A stretch of 64,000 bases of DNA from the NCBI GenBank assembly GCA_035582835.1, contig JAYKAV010000444.1, positions 366,350 through 430,349 on the forward strand, read 5' to 3'. The DNA comes from Phoebastria nigripes (taxonomy: Eukaryota; Chordata; Aves; Procellariiformes; Diomedeidae). Each line of letters opens with the position of its first letter. Position 1 is the stretch's first letter. A program made the position numbers and the translations under genes. The notes under the pieces were generated by a model, which saw only the letters and a list, made by a program, of their open reading frames with translations, ran no database searches and was not told the DNA's origin. Shown one piece after another: positions 52,901-64,000 of the stretch.

Positions 52901-55900
52901 TGAAGAGATCTTTAATGAGAGCTGGAGCCAACACCACAGAGGGATAATCACTACTTAATTCCACATGGGTGAAACAGCCCAGATTCCACCAGTGACGTAT
53001 GGCTTGATCGCCACCATCTTCTGGTCTAGGTACAAAAGCATGATTTTTCCCAGTAATAATGACCAAAAATATCCACGTAAATGATTTTACAGAAACAGAT
53101 ATGGTACCTGGCTTGCCTCCAGCTGCACAGACATTGTGCATTGATGCTAGTACCCATCTTCTCTTCATAATTATAGGATAAAATGACTTATATATCATCT
53201 TCCTGAAGCCATATTTCTGTGAACACTCACTAAAGGAGGAAATGATGTAACTGAGACCAATAGTCTCTGGATAGTCATCCCAAGCACTTCCCCGTTCTAA
53301 AAATAAACTAGACCAAATGCTATGATTTTCTAATGCTTTAATGACGTATTATTCCCAGATACCAAATCCTGAGTATCTAAAATGTATTGAATTTAATGCA
53401 GATGTTTAAATGAATTTCTTCTCTTCCCCATGCCAAGAAGAAGAAAATTAAAGAAACAGATACACAGAAAGAATTTAAGCTAATGGACTTCAGTTACCTG
53501 GACTAAAATATCTTCATGACAGGAAGATCCACTGCATGTTCATAAAAAGAGTCAAAAGAATTGTGATGGCCAGATTGGTCAAGATCAAGCAGGACTCTGA
53601 TTTTATATTTCATCCAAGCTATGGCTTGTCTACGATTCATTCTAGTATACATTTGAAATACCGAAATGGGCAGACTTACAAGAGAAAGGGCCACTTACTG
53701 AAATAACAGCATCACCTTCTTTCATTTTTTATAGACTTCTCAATGATACTATTAACCAAGCCCAATCCTACTAAAACTGACAACAGCAAATTAAATTACT
53801 TTCTGGGATGACATCAATGTGAAATGCTTCTCACACTTCTTGTTCTTCCTTTCCTTTCCCCAGTTAAATACTGTCTCTCTGGCATAACACATTACTTTAG
53901 ATTTTTTTTATATGGTTAATATATGTAGTTAATTTTATTCCACCAGGGTGGGCCAATTTAAATTAAATATTTCTTTGCCAACCTGCCCAAACTGAAGCTA
54001 AAGAACAGTCGGGACTCCATGACTTTTGGAGGAGGTATAGCATAAAGGCTGAATTTAACCCTGTCGTCAGACATGCTAGTGATACAGACTGCCCAGCAGC
54101 TCTGAGGCGTGCTAGCTACAGCTGCCTGAATATTCAAGGAGCTGAAGCTGAGGCTAGAAAACCATTGGCTTTTTATGGAGTCACCAAAACTTTTGCTTTT
54201 TTGTAGGACCAACGTACGTCTCTATTTACCATTAGGCAGTACAGCAGTTTGATGCCTGGGGTGATTTCCATGGGAAGGGTATCTGCATTGGGCGCACCTT
54301 TTTCCCCCCACCAGCTGAGATCGTGGGTGAGCAGCCAGATGACCCAATGCGCTCCTGGCAGTGAGTCCCATGGCAGCATTTGTACCCAGTGAGCAGAGAC
54401 AGTGCAGCCATGTGGGGATTATGGTGTCCCCAACACCTGCAAGCAGCTGAGCTGGGAGTGACAGGTCTCAACTCAAAATGCTCTCACCCCACAGGCGTGC
54501 CCTCTCTCCGCTCCCAACACACTCCACATCATGTTATGGATTTTCTTTAAGGAAAATAAGTTTTGCATTTCAAGCACAGGGGAGGAGATTCAGGGTCTGC
54601 CAAAGGTATTCGGAGAAAGGACAGGGAAGCACAGCCAGAACCAGCAGGCAGATGGTCCCTCCTTTTATTTTAGATCTTGCCATTTTTACGATTGCTTGGC
54701 CTGGTATGCATTTATTTACAGTCAACAAACTCTCTGGCCACATTACAAAGGCTCAGTATGTGATCCACAGTCAACAAATTTATTAAAATTAGTGGTACAA
54801 AGAAAATTTTCTGTGACACCTCCTCCCTTCCACCCTAAAACACATTCACTTGTCGGGTCCAAAACGTTTAATTTGTCATGTCTTTCAGTAAACCTTGGAG
54901 AATTGCACTTGGAAAGAATCCAGCCAGTCTTTCAGGGCTGCACAGCACAACTGATACACTCTTTAGTGTCAGCGGTGAAGCCGACATGCCAATAAATTTC
55001 ATTAAGGGGATTGCCAGTTCCCACACGATTCTNGTACAGGGAAAATTGCAAAGAATTACAAAAAGATTCAAACCCCCAAATTCCTAGTGATCCAGAAATT
55101 AGTTTCCAAAACGCTATAGTACCTATCAGCTTAAGCAGCACAAAAGCAGGGAAACCTGTGGAAGATCCTGCTGGGAGTAAAGAAAGTGAAAAGTCATTTT
55201 CTTTCATTAAAGCCTCTTTATTCAAAGAAAATTCTTATTGACACCAATAAGGGATTTGCTTGACTAAATGGGACTTACTCTGTGCAAATACAGCTGGGAT
55301 GGGATGAATCCTAATTGCTTACATTGGAAATTACCATTGTTTTGTGGATCAAAATCTATAAAGGTCTACTTTGCATATTTTCCAGCTTTAAAAGTTACTG
55401 TAAGAGAATTCAGTGTGTTAAATATGTGAAAAATGGAAACACCTCTTATCTGGATGAGCTAACTCAGATCATTTTNATTTTAACTGATGGGCCAGCTGCA
55501 GCCATCAGAGACTTCAGTGGCACACAGACATGTAACTTCTCCAGCAAGCCAACCAACGAGCAACCAAGGTTAAGACTACTCAAACCACAGAGACCTGTTC
55601 TCAGGCAACTGGGAGTGACCTACTCTTTCCATTACCTTTTATTTCTCAAGTTAGAATTTATCATTGCTTTCGTTATGAATTTTGAAAGCACTAGGCCTCG
55701 TAAAACTATCTCACTCATGGTTAAAACGTGCAAGCCACACAGAACTGTTGGTTCAGCAAAGCATCCATGCTGCGGGGAGAGAGGGGATACTTCATGCTAC
55801 GCTCGACTTAGTCATAAGTGTTTCCTGAATTCTGTTCCTCAACCATGATTATACACCTGGCATTGTAGCCTTGCTGCGGTGCTTTCTGAATCTGGAAGGT

Positions 55901-56877
55901 ATATGCATGGGCATGTACACACGTGCATCTTCAGTGACTAGCACTTGCCATTTTAGACATTAGATAAAACTACCAATATAGTCTGAAAAATATTCAGGGT
56001 TACAGGAGAACAACTTGTCCTCTGTGTTTATGCAGTAGCTGGAAACCCTTTTTAGGAAGGAGATAAAAAAATTTCATTTAATCAGAAAATTACTAAAATC
56101 AGCATTATCATGCCACTGACAACAAGACCTCTAAAGAAACTGCTAAGTTTTTAAATTAAATTTCATNTATTGGCTTTTCAAAATGTCAAAAGTGACAGCT
56201 GCTAAATAGTGAGTACTTCTGAAGCCTAGACTAAATATTTGCCGATAGGTCACTTCAGGGGAAAAACAAGAAAGCCTTTTAAAGTATCTTAAGGGGGTTT
56301 TTTTTAAGTTTAATTTACACAGACCTCTAACCTGGCAACACTCAGCCACTTCACTCCCCTTACCTGACCTTAGGAAAAAGAAGTGCAGCTATATCAACAA
56401 ATGGTTTTCTTTAAAGCTACCACACTGAATCTATTCATAAAGAAAGCAAGCAAAAGCCAAAGATGCGACTCACTCATCTTCATACAGACATCTGAACAGA
56501 CAGGTAGGATGCACTGGAAGGGGATTGGGAAGAAGGGATGGGAGCTGCGGGGGAGCGGAGGACCTGCCGATGCAGAGCTGGAGCGCTCCACCTGGCTACT
56601 TGCCTCATTAGCGATTACTTCACCCCAGGGAAGGAGAAGTGAATTGTCCTGCCCTGGGAACCACAAAGGGGATGCTGGAGTGAGTCTAGTTCAACTATTC
56701 TGTAAACATTCTTTGCTTCATGTTCACTTTTCCTAGCATGGTCTTAGGTGGGCAGATTCATGGTCGCAAACAGGAACGTTAACAAAACCATCCTGCAACT
56801 TGCACGTAGTGGGTTTGACCAAAGCTTTTAAACTTCCAGTACAAAGTTTATGTAAACAGCACTTCTGACTCTGTCTG

Positions 56878-56938
56878 TGTATACACACACGCACACACAC
56901 GTACACGTATATATATAACTTCACATATATAGAGAGAG
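56878..56938. repeat. AC/AT/AG compound microsatellite
   Basis: GTATAC followed by AC repeats with CGCAC interruptions, then an AT tract and a short AG tract. Confidence 0.9.
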
Positions 56939-59900
56939 TTGTTGTAGTCTAAGGAAAATCTACATTAAAAACAAAGGATACTCCCAATTTTTGCCCGTAA
57001 GTGGCACTCAGATGACCCTCATAGCAAAGGCAGAAACCCAGCTCTGATACCAACAGCATCTATACAGCAATAATAGAACTGGTTATAGCAACAAGATCAG
57101 ACCAAACCAGTCCCCTCTGTTTGTGCAAACTGGATGAGGGAGAGGGAGCAATCTACCCACGGTCATCTGTGTGCAGGTTCAGGGGAAGGACAGAAGAGAG
57201 AATATGCCAGGTGTTCCTAGCTCACCCGCTCCTCCACCAGGCTCATCTAGCACAACCTGCTGCTAAAACAGGGGCATATTTTACATAACATCATGCACAG
57301 CACAGAATTATCTTTAAAAATGTTTTTATTTACTTTGAAAATAAAGGTTTCTTTTTAGTAGACTGTTTTTAGAGTACATAGGAGACTCTTTTTTTTAAGG
57401 ACCGAAGGGAAAACTCTAATGCCTGTTCATTAGATCATGCTCTGATGCTAAGGACTTTGATCACCATTGTAAGTCTGATGATGAATTTACAACACAGTGC
57501 ATAAGCAAACTACACTGCCCCTTTTCACTTAAATACTAAAATTTAGATGTATGAAGTCGTAGACCTGTAGACTGAGCAAACAGCTTTTTTGAAAGGTGCT
57601 TAACCACTTCAGAAGCCCCTGAAGCAAAAGCAACTGACAAAAATGTTTGCATTAGCTCTAAATAAACTTTTCAAAAATACCATTTGACATCTAGAGAGTA
57701 CTTAGTAATAAGTCACTGTCCCGTAGGGCAAATCTCATATATGCTGTTCTGCTTCATTTTACTCAGTGAATATCTCCCTTTTTCTACCTACGCTATGGTT
57801 ACTTATCTCTTCATAAGTTATAGATATTTTTCATGCTACATTCTGAGTAAATAATTGTAAGTATTTCCACAGAGGCTTTATCTATAAAAATCAGTATCAT
57901 CTATACATGACCATTATAAACTCAGCTCTCACAATGACGTTAAAATTATAATCGCTTCCTTGACATCAACTACCCTCCCAATCAATTATCTAGCTATGAA
58001 GTCATTTACACACACAGATGTAAATGAGAGCAAAATCTGGTCAACCACACTGAGCTCAATCAACAACGTACGAGCAATTAAAACTAATCAGATCATAATT
58101 AGTCCTACAAAAAAAGGAGTTTCCAGGAAATAATACAAGTCCATCTACAGAAAATACAGGTCTAAATGTAGTATATTAAGAAATGCACTCTTTGAATAAG
58201 GTCCCCATATACAAAAGCCTTTACAGCTGCAGTGAGAGCTAACACCACTTTGAAATCTGCAGCACCGGAGGTGGGGAGGACTGATGCATGAAGGAGAGAT
58301 TGGGTCCTGGTTGATAGCAAAAAGTCCCCATAGGCCAAAGATTTAACATGCTCCAATTATGAAATATTGGGTAGAAAGACACAGGTCACAAGCCAAAAAA
58401 GCAAAGCCAAGTGTGCCTGCATTTCCTAAGGGCTAAACAAACTATTGAGAAATACGCTCGCAGAGTAACACGACACAGTGACCCCATCTTAGTCTATCTT
58501 ATATCTGAAAAGAACAGAAATCAGAACGAACAGATTCCCCTGAAAACCTGAGTTATGTCCCTGACATTACAGCAGCCAGCCACTTCACGGGAAGTGCAGT
58601 GTGAACCACAAGCCTCTCATGAGGAAGGCACGTTACCTATTTCCAATTAAAGGCAACAGGCATATGGTCACAAGTGCTCTTAAGTTTTAGGTCAAAGTAT
58701 GATACATTTTATTGACTCTACCACAACAATTTAAAGGTTCTTTGGCACCACTAAATTGAACAGACTCTCAGCTTCTGTTATCTGAGGATACAGGCAAGAA
58801 TAAACAAATATATTCCTCTTTATCTACAGGCAGGCTACTGATTTATTGTTACTATTCAGGCTTTGTTTTATTTCCAGCCATACTTTCCTGTAAGGCTTCA
58901 ACCACTTCTGGTGAGCACTATTCACATATAGTCAGGATTTGTACAATAATGACAAAAATCCCTCCTAACCAGGATTTAGATAAGTCAAGCAGCAGTGCCT
59001 ACCTCCTACCAAAGTCTTGTGAACTGCCAGGGTTAGATGCTTTCAGCAGCACCACCAGCATTCATTCTTGGGACTCAAGACCATGAAGCTTAAACTTGGT
59101 ATCTTCAACTGTATGCCAATAGCTCAGGGCAGCAGGAACTACACTGTAAAGCAGCCTTGTCAAAAATATCCATTTCCATATAAAACACCTATCCAAAATG
59201 GCAGCTAGTCACAAGCAAAACCCAAACACTCTACTAGATGAGCCACAGACCATCTTAATCAATACATGACCAAGTGTTATAACTGCAAAGTTATTTTCCT
59301 TCCTATTTAAAAAAGTTAATGAGAATAATCTTCTTCAGTGTATTATCACTGATTCTTTGTTACACTGAACATGCAGAATAGCCTCAAAAGAGCCTCCAGC
59401 ACGCACACGCAAACACAGCTTGTAATTGGATATACAAAACTACAGAAGAAAACCAAACACCTCTTGCCATGAAGAAAAGAATCCATTGTTTCCAAATCAT
59501 TCTCGGGGAAGCCATTAAACATTTGACATCTAAAGTAATCTCTCAAGAGAATACATTGAAAACCAGTACTTGCATAAGGCTTCTCAACAGCAGGCTCTAA
59601 GCGTTTTACCTAAAATTGTCTGCAGTTTCAATTTCAGTCAGGAAAGCTTAGGCACAACGCAGTTAACGTGAGCTGCCCAGTGTCACACCGCGGAGTTTCG
59701 GGAGGTGCAGTCCTGGCCCAAAGCTATCACTGGCAAAGCTGCCGTCTACCTCCCAGGGCAGAACCTCACTCCAGCTTTCCACCAAGTGTTCTGGAGCTTT
59801 CTCCATTTGCTCCCTGCACTGCAGGAGGACAGTGGCTTTCTCCTCCTCCTCCTGGCCTCGAGAGGCACAATCGCCCACAGCAGATCGTGAGATCTGAAAT

Positions 59901-60264
59901 AGCACAGAGTAACTTTCTACTCCAGAAGCAGCATTATGGATTTTCATGGAACTACCAAGCACGTGCTACCAGACACCAGAGAGACTATCACACAATGCCG
60001 TTATCAGTATGTGTCTGATCGACAACAGTTTCCCTAATGCACTTGAGTTCTGTAAACTCCTGAATCCCTGTACTTCAGTGTCGGACTTCAGTAATCATTC
60101 TCCAATGTTCAATACCTCATCACACAGATGGATGAGACTCAGTCAATCCTACGTACACACCAAGGAATAAATCCTACTCTCTCCTACGTGTAGTCTGAAG
60201 AGTGTTTGACCTGTAATTTGTTAGCAATTTCATAGAAGAGATGGAAGAAGGGGTGCATACTCAC

Positions 60265-60366
60265 GCAGCTTAATCTGTGAATTTCTCCTTGATTCACTCG
60301 CCTAATGGTCCTTCTCTTCCTCCGCAGTTCACTGGGCTCCCTTCTGAATCTCCCGCGAAAGCTCAT
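60265..60366 (-). CDS. DOCK10: DOCK10 alternative first coding exon (exon 1b)
   Basis: This exon encodes 34 residues starting MSFRGRFRRE and ending EIHRLSC. The start codon is at 60366-60364 with A at -3 (ACAATGA). An in-frame TGA lies 18 bases upstream (60384-60382), so this is the first possible Met in frame. The exon ends in TGC followed by a near-perfect donor GTGAGT, in phase 0, which fits the phase-0 acceptor of exon 2. It replaces the longer MAGERTRR-type head of the canonical isoform. The peptide is very basic (11 Arg and 1 Lys in 34), with an RRKRRT stretch at 15-20 that could act as a nuclear or membrane-targeting patch or a basophilic kinase site; that role is inference. Alternative DOCK10 first exons in lymphocytes are known; matching this one to the B-cell isoform is likely but untested. 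Confidence 0.85.
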
Positions 60367-60421
60367 TGTATCCGTAGGAATTCAAGCAGCAAACAAATCT
60401 CTCTTTAAAAACTGTGCTCCT

Positions 60422-60451
60422 TTAACCTCTTTCCTTCAGCAGCTTCAGCAT
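60422..60451 (-). other. Upstream ORF in the putative 5' leader of exon 1b
   Basis: An ATG at 60451-60449 opens a nine-codon frame (MLKLLKERG) ending in TAA at 60424-60422, 56 bases before the main ATG. It would lower translation of the 1b isoform if the transcript starts upstream of it. A second, minimal ATG-TAA lies at 60506-60501 with A at -3. Whether they are transcribed depends on the unproven start site. Confidence 0.4.
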
Positions 60452-60562
60452 AACAACTGGAAGCTGCGTATACTGTTCAAGGGGGAAGTATGTTTAAAAC
60501 TTACATGCTGTATCCACAGTAACTGAACAGAAAGAAGAAGAAAACCAGCAATAACTCATTTC

Positions 60563-60660
60563 TTCCTGTGAATAATATTCTGCTATTAAGGCGAGAGTGT
60601 CTCATTAAACCATAAATACACCCAGCCCCCGCCTCTAATGCAAATCAAAATAGGAAGTTG
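60563..60660 (-). promoter_or_regulatory. DOCK10: Candidate alternative promoter of DOCK10 exon 1b
   Basis: Reading toward exon 1b, the segment shows in order: an ETS core (AGGAAGT on the + strand, 60652-60658), an exact octamer (ATGCAAAT on the +, 60638-60645), a GC box (GGCGGGGGCT on the -, 60633-60624), a TATA-like TATTTAT (60618-60612) and a TTC-N4-GAA site (60563-60572). The octamer-to-TATA spacing of about 20 bp resembles lymphoid octamer promoters. The expected start would be near 60585, giving a leader of roughly 220 bases. The motifs are seen in the sequence; promoter activity is inferred. Confidence 0.5.
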
Positions 60661-61170
60661 TAGAAAAAACGCTTGCAACTGAACATCTATCTTTGTCTCA
60701 AAACCCATTACATCCTTTCTCCTCACCACCCTCCCTGATTCAAAAGCCAAACCAGCTGCACTCTTACTTCATGTGCACGTATGTCTGCAAGCTAAAAAAA
60801 GCCATTCACAGAACAACAACCTCCTACCAAGCCCCTCGGTAGCAGACTTCAGTCACAGAGCATGCAGCAACAGGTTCGTGCTGCCGGGGCCCAGAATGAT
60901 CTCTGCTTTTGGACCAAGGTAACAGTTCCCCTTTCAAAGTGGCATGAAACATCAATAAGAGGAAGCACCCTGCAAACTCCTAAATCTACAGACAGTTATA
61001 AAAAAGGGAAAAATAAAGAAATTTATATGCTAATATCCAAAATACATTTTTGGCTTGTAAAAACCTGGTTTTAGAAGTGCTTGTCACCTGCCAACTAAGA
61101 AAAATCATTGCTTGCTTCAACCCTGCTCCCACCTCAGAGAGAGAAAAGCTGCCAGACAGAGCCGGTTCCC

Positions 61171-61250
61171 CAGATGCCCCACGCAGGGGCAATCTCACAG
61201 CAGCTCCCCCACCCCGCTACCCCAGGCAGGGGCAATCACAGCAGCACCCC
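61171..61250. repeat. GC-rich imperfect tandem duplication
   Basis: Two copies of a unit of about 43-44 bases share GCAGGGGCAATC and CACAGCAGC followed by a C-rich stretch. They lie about 0.8 kb upstream of exon 1b. Confidence 0.7.
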
Positions 61251-63944
61251 GACAGGTTAGGAGGCCCCCACGCCGCGGCAGTGCCTCAGAGGCAATGGGA
61301 GCAGTGACACAGGCAATCAAACTATTCTTAATTAAGGTAAGGAGACTTGCCCAATGCTCAGCTGTCTGAAGGCTGGCAGGGCACAAAGGTCTTTTAAAAC
61401 TGAACAAACCCCCTCAGTGCCCACACATGTGCATACACACACAGAGCCCCTTTTCTTCTCCTTTGTTCCAGCTGAGGATTCATCCTGCTGTAGCAGCAAA
61501 GCTGCATTCCCCTATGCACATAGTCTTTATGCGTTGTGCATTAGTTTTTTCATTTTTACTTAATATCAGTGTGCATAACTAAGACAAATTGATAGTTTTT
61601 CTGCTTTTTCATCCTGGATTTTTTGCAAATTGGACGATAAGCATCTTTTTCACAACTTGTTTCAATTAAGTACTCTGTCTGAGATCCGCAGCTTTACCCC
61701 GAGTGCCATTTTTTTTTCTTTTTCTTTCCAGCAAATAATTTTGAGTTCTATGAACTCTTGCAGGCATTTTTCAGCGTTAGTAATGTTTGATCCAAAGTAA
61801 CAAACCTCTGCAGAATTCCCACATGATTGTTCCACATGCCGGATTTCCATGCCAGGAGAGCAGTCACACCAAGGCCAGCGTGTCTGACCTGAGCACTACA
61901 AAACAATGCATCGGTCTGATTAGTTTGCTTTCGTCTTCCACAGTTAAAACATGGTGCAACTTCATGAATTAAAACCCCATCTCATTATTATCTTCGTCAT
62001 TTAGTTTTGCCTTTGAGAAGATCACCTCCTTTAAACTGAGTGTTACCAGCCTGCTGTGCGACTGCTTAAGACAGATTTCACTGTACTCCTACTTAGCGGT
62101 GAAAAGCATCTGTGCCTGGCACTAGAAAACAGAAAAGACAACAGAAACCCTTTGCCAAGGTATGCAGACATTTCAAGTGGCTACCAATACAGCGCCACAA
62201 CATTAACCAAGTTGGAATCACCCTTGTTTTCTCTCAAACCACCATGCTATCTATACTGAGTCCCAAGTGCCTCTCACATAACACAGTGAATGCAGCTGCC
62301 AAGACAAGAGGTCCTTGCCAGAAGTTAAATTTAATGCTGGATCCCTCAGCTCTACTGGCTTAACTTTAAGCAGGTATCAGTTCCTCTCAGAGGCTCCTTC
62401 GCCTGTCGACTCCTTTCTGTAACTGTCACACGGAACGAGCCGAGCTCCATCTTTCCTTTCCTCAGGAAGGCTCTCTCCCAGCTTCCTGCCTCCAGCAGCA
62501 CTGAGGAGCCCTTCCAGGGCGTCCTTTCCACCGAGATAAGGGTCACCACTGCTTCCTGAAACTTTGATGAACTTGTGTTACTCCCAAATAATACGAAAGA
62601 TCAACTTAGGTTCAAGTTTCCAGCTGGTCCTTATCCAATTTACTCCACTGAGTATCTTTTGTCCAAAGGATTTTCATTCCTAATATTATTAAACCTCATT
62701 TATTTCCATATCTGAGACAGCCAGTTTTTCAGACTCAATGCTAAAGGCGCTGTGCTTTATATTTTCTTGACACCAAGGCATGAAAAGGTTGAAGCAATGA
62801 AATAACAAATAAGCTACAGCATTCACACAGAGATATAAACACAACTAAGAGTAAATAACTGCAAATAAAGATTCCACTTTCTTAGATCTGTTTTGAATGC
62901 AAATCTTCTACACTTGTAATGGCGAATAACATTACCAGCCAAATGTCTAATAATGCTTTGTCCTGTAGAAGAAGTACAAAGCAAACTTCATTAGCATCAG
63001 TCTAACTGTAAAAGATTTCCTAATTTTTCTTCAAAGACTTTTCTATCTCTTCGATTAAAGAGATCAGGTACTTTAAGATGATCATAAAATTGGTTATGTT
63101 AATATGAATAAAGCTCCTGTGCTGCTTTTAAATTCAGAACTATTATGTATAAGGTGAGAATTATTATCCATACCTCGAGTTATCCCGAGAAAAGAGATTA
63201 TTTGGTCACAGGAAATCCACAAGCCTTGGTTTACGTTGTGAACTGCTGTATCCGATTCATATAATCAAACTAAGGATGTTGAAGCACTTCAAAAAATGAT
63301 AAAATATGTAAGGTAGTTAATTCAGTGTTCAATTTTCCTCTGCTCTGCTGTCTTTGCCAAACATTTTCATCTGTTTCCAGCATTTTGAAGAAACTTACTA
63401 ATATCTAGATAGGAAAAATAATAACATCTGATAATTTGATATCTCTACTCCTGTTAAGGAATAGCTATGCATTCCCTTTGCTTCAGAGCCACTAGCATTC
63501 AGTTTTCTGATAGGGGTCATGAGTTCTTTAATAACTTTTTTATTTTCTTTTCCTACATTTCTTCTAGAGCTTCTGTCCAACTTAATTCATTTCCCTCTTA
63601 AATCTATTCACTGTTATGCTTCATTGACTTCAGTTTGAATCTATGATGTACAGCAATATGTAAAAATGTACTGCTGGACAAAACTAATCCACCGCTACAG
63701 TATGTCGTGCAATCATTGGAAAATGAATTTCACTAGTGCTTTGCTAGCAGCCGTATAAAGATACAAAAATACAGTCTCCAAAGCGTGCATCTTCAACTAA
63801 CATAAAAGACACTCCAAAACAGGCTAAATATTTGAGTTGCTGTGTAGCAAATACTGAATTCACCATACTGTCCTTCTAAAATAATATAATGTACCATCTC
63901 CCACCAAGAAGGATTGAGAAATGAAGCTTCTGTTAGCCACACTG

Positions 63945-64000
63945 GCGTGTTTTTTTGTTTTGTTTTTTCTTTGTTTGTTTTTGGTTTTTTTTTTTGTTTT
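63945..64000. repeat. T/G-rich low-complexity sequence at window end
   Basis: Runs of T separated by single G or GG continue to the last base, so the tract is probably longer than shown. Confidence 0.85.

Larger units (their letters stand above)
48278..60264 (-). other. DOCK10: Intron 1b-2 (12.0 kb)
   Basis: This is the largest intron in the window. It contains one CR1 remnant (49714-49875), a 20-bp-period tandem duplication beside it, two AT/AC dinucleotide tracts (49371-49427, 56878-56938), a possible conserved stretch (52480-52760) and a small GC-rich block (59660-59890). No exon is supported. Several open frames of 110-177 codons on either strand have no recognisable homology and no splice context. 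Confidence 0.75.
60385..64000 (-). other. DNA upstream of exon 1b
   Basis: Beyond the candidate promoter and short leader I see no supportable exon here. The canonical DOCK10 first exon (MAGERTRR-type, expected GC-rich) was looked for and not found. The region holds a GC-rich imperfect duplication (61171-61250), a moderately GC-rich block near 62350-62560 and a T/G-rich low-complexity end (63945-64000). In the long isoform this DNA would be part of intron 1. Confidence 0.6.

Noticed and set aside
54478..55241. Chain of overlapping + strand open frames that looked like a possible retrogene
   Set aside because: The frames change among all three phases with no shared homology, no poly-A tail and no splice signals.
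55315..55848. Longest open frame of the window, 177 codons on the + strand
   Set aside because: In a window of this size about one chance frame of this length is expected. It has no recognisable homology, contains an N and lies antisense inside a DOCK10 intron.
56394..56736. Frames of 90-117 codons on both strands near 56.5 kb
   Set aside because: No homology and no splice context; consistent with chance.
61050..61369. GC-rich + and - frames at 61.1-61.4 kb considered as the canonical DOCK10 first exon
   Set aside because: No MAGERTRR-like or RRFTRSLLRPG-like peptide is present, and there is no donor in the right phase.
62352..62549. 65-codon minus-strand frame considered as another alternative first exon
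   Set aside because: It ends in a stop without a usable donor in phase 0 and lacks homology to known DOCK10 heads.

Overview
The window is vertebrate genomic DNA, most likely from a bird. It is AT-rich with long introns separated by short GT-AG exons, carries two degraded CR1 retrotransposon fragments (the dominant avian and reptilian LINE), and has scattered single N calls typical of a draft assembly. The species cannot be fixed from the sequence. No prokaryotic gene, CRISPR array, phage or operon is present.

The only gene I can support is DOCK10 (zizimin-3, a DOCK-D family guanine nucleotide exchange factor for Cdc42/Rac). It is read on the minus strand, so its 5' end lies at the right. 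I placed sixteen coding exons, from an alternative first exon at 60265-60366 to an exon at 2616-2695. They join in a consistent reading frame to give 628 complete codons plus one base. Every junction has GT/AG borders and no N falls in a called exon. The protein was identified by comparison with DOCK10, DOCK9 and DOCK11 as I remember them, not by a database search.

Encoded part: a strongly basic 34-residue alternative N-terminus (exon 1b); the conserved DOCK-C/D N-terminal region (exons 2-5); an expanded glycine run followed by a complete PH domain (exons 6-8, about residues 180-291); and the linker toward the DHR-1 lipid-binding domain (exons 9-16). DHR-1 and the catalytic DHR-2 domain must lie beyond the left edge. 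The usual long first exon (MAGERTRR-type N-terminus) is not seen and probably lies beyond the right edge.

Intron sizes (230 bp to 12 kb) are small compared with the mammalian gene as I recall it. Introns hold microsatellites, homopolymer runs, the two CR1 remnants and a few candidate regulatory stretches. The most informative non-coding part is the segment just upstream of exon 1b. It contains an exact octamer (ATGCAAAT), an ETS core, a GC box, a TATA-like element, a TTC-N4-GAA STAT-type site and two short upstream ORFs. This would suit a lymphoid-type alternative promoter, and DOCK10 is known to use alternative first exons in lymphocytes. I found no evidence of a novel multi-gene system.
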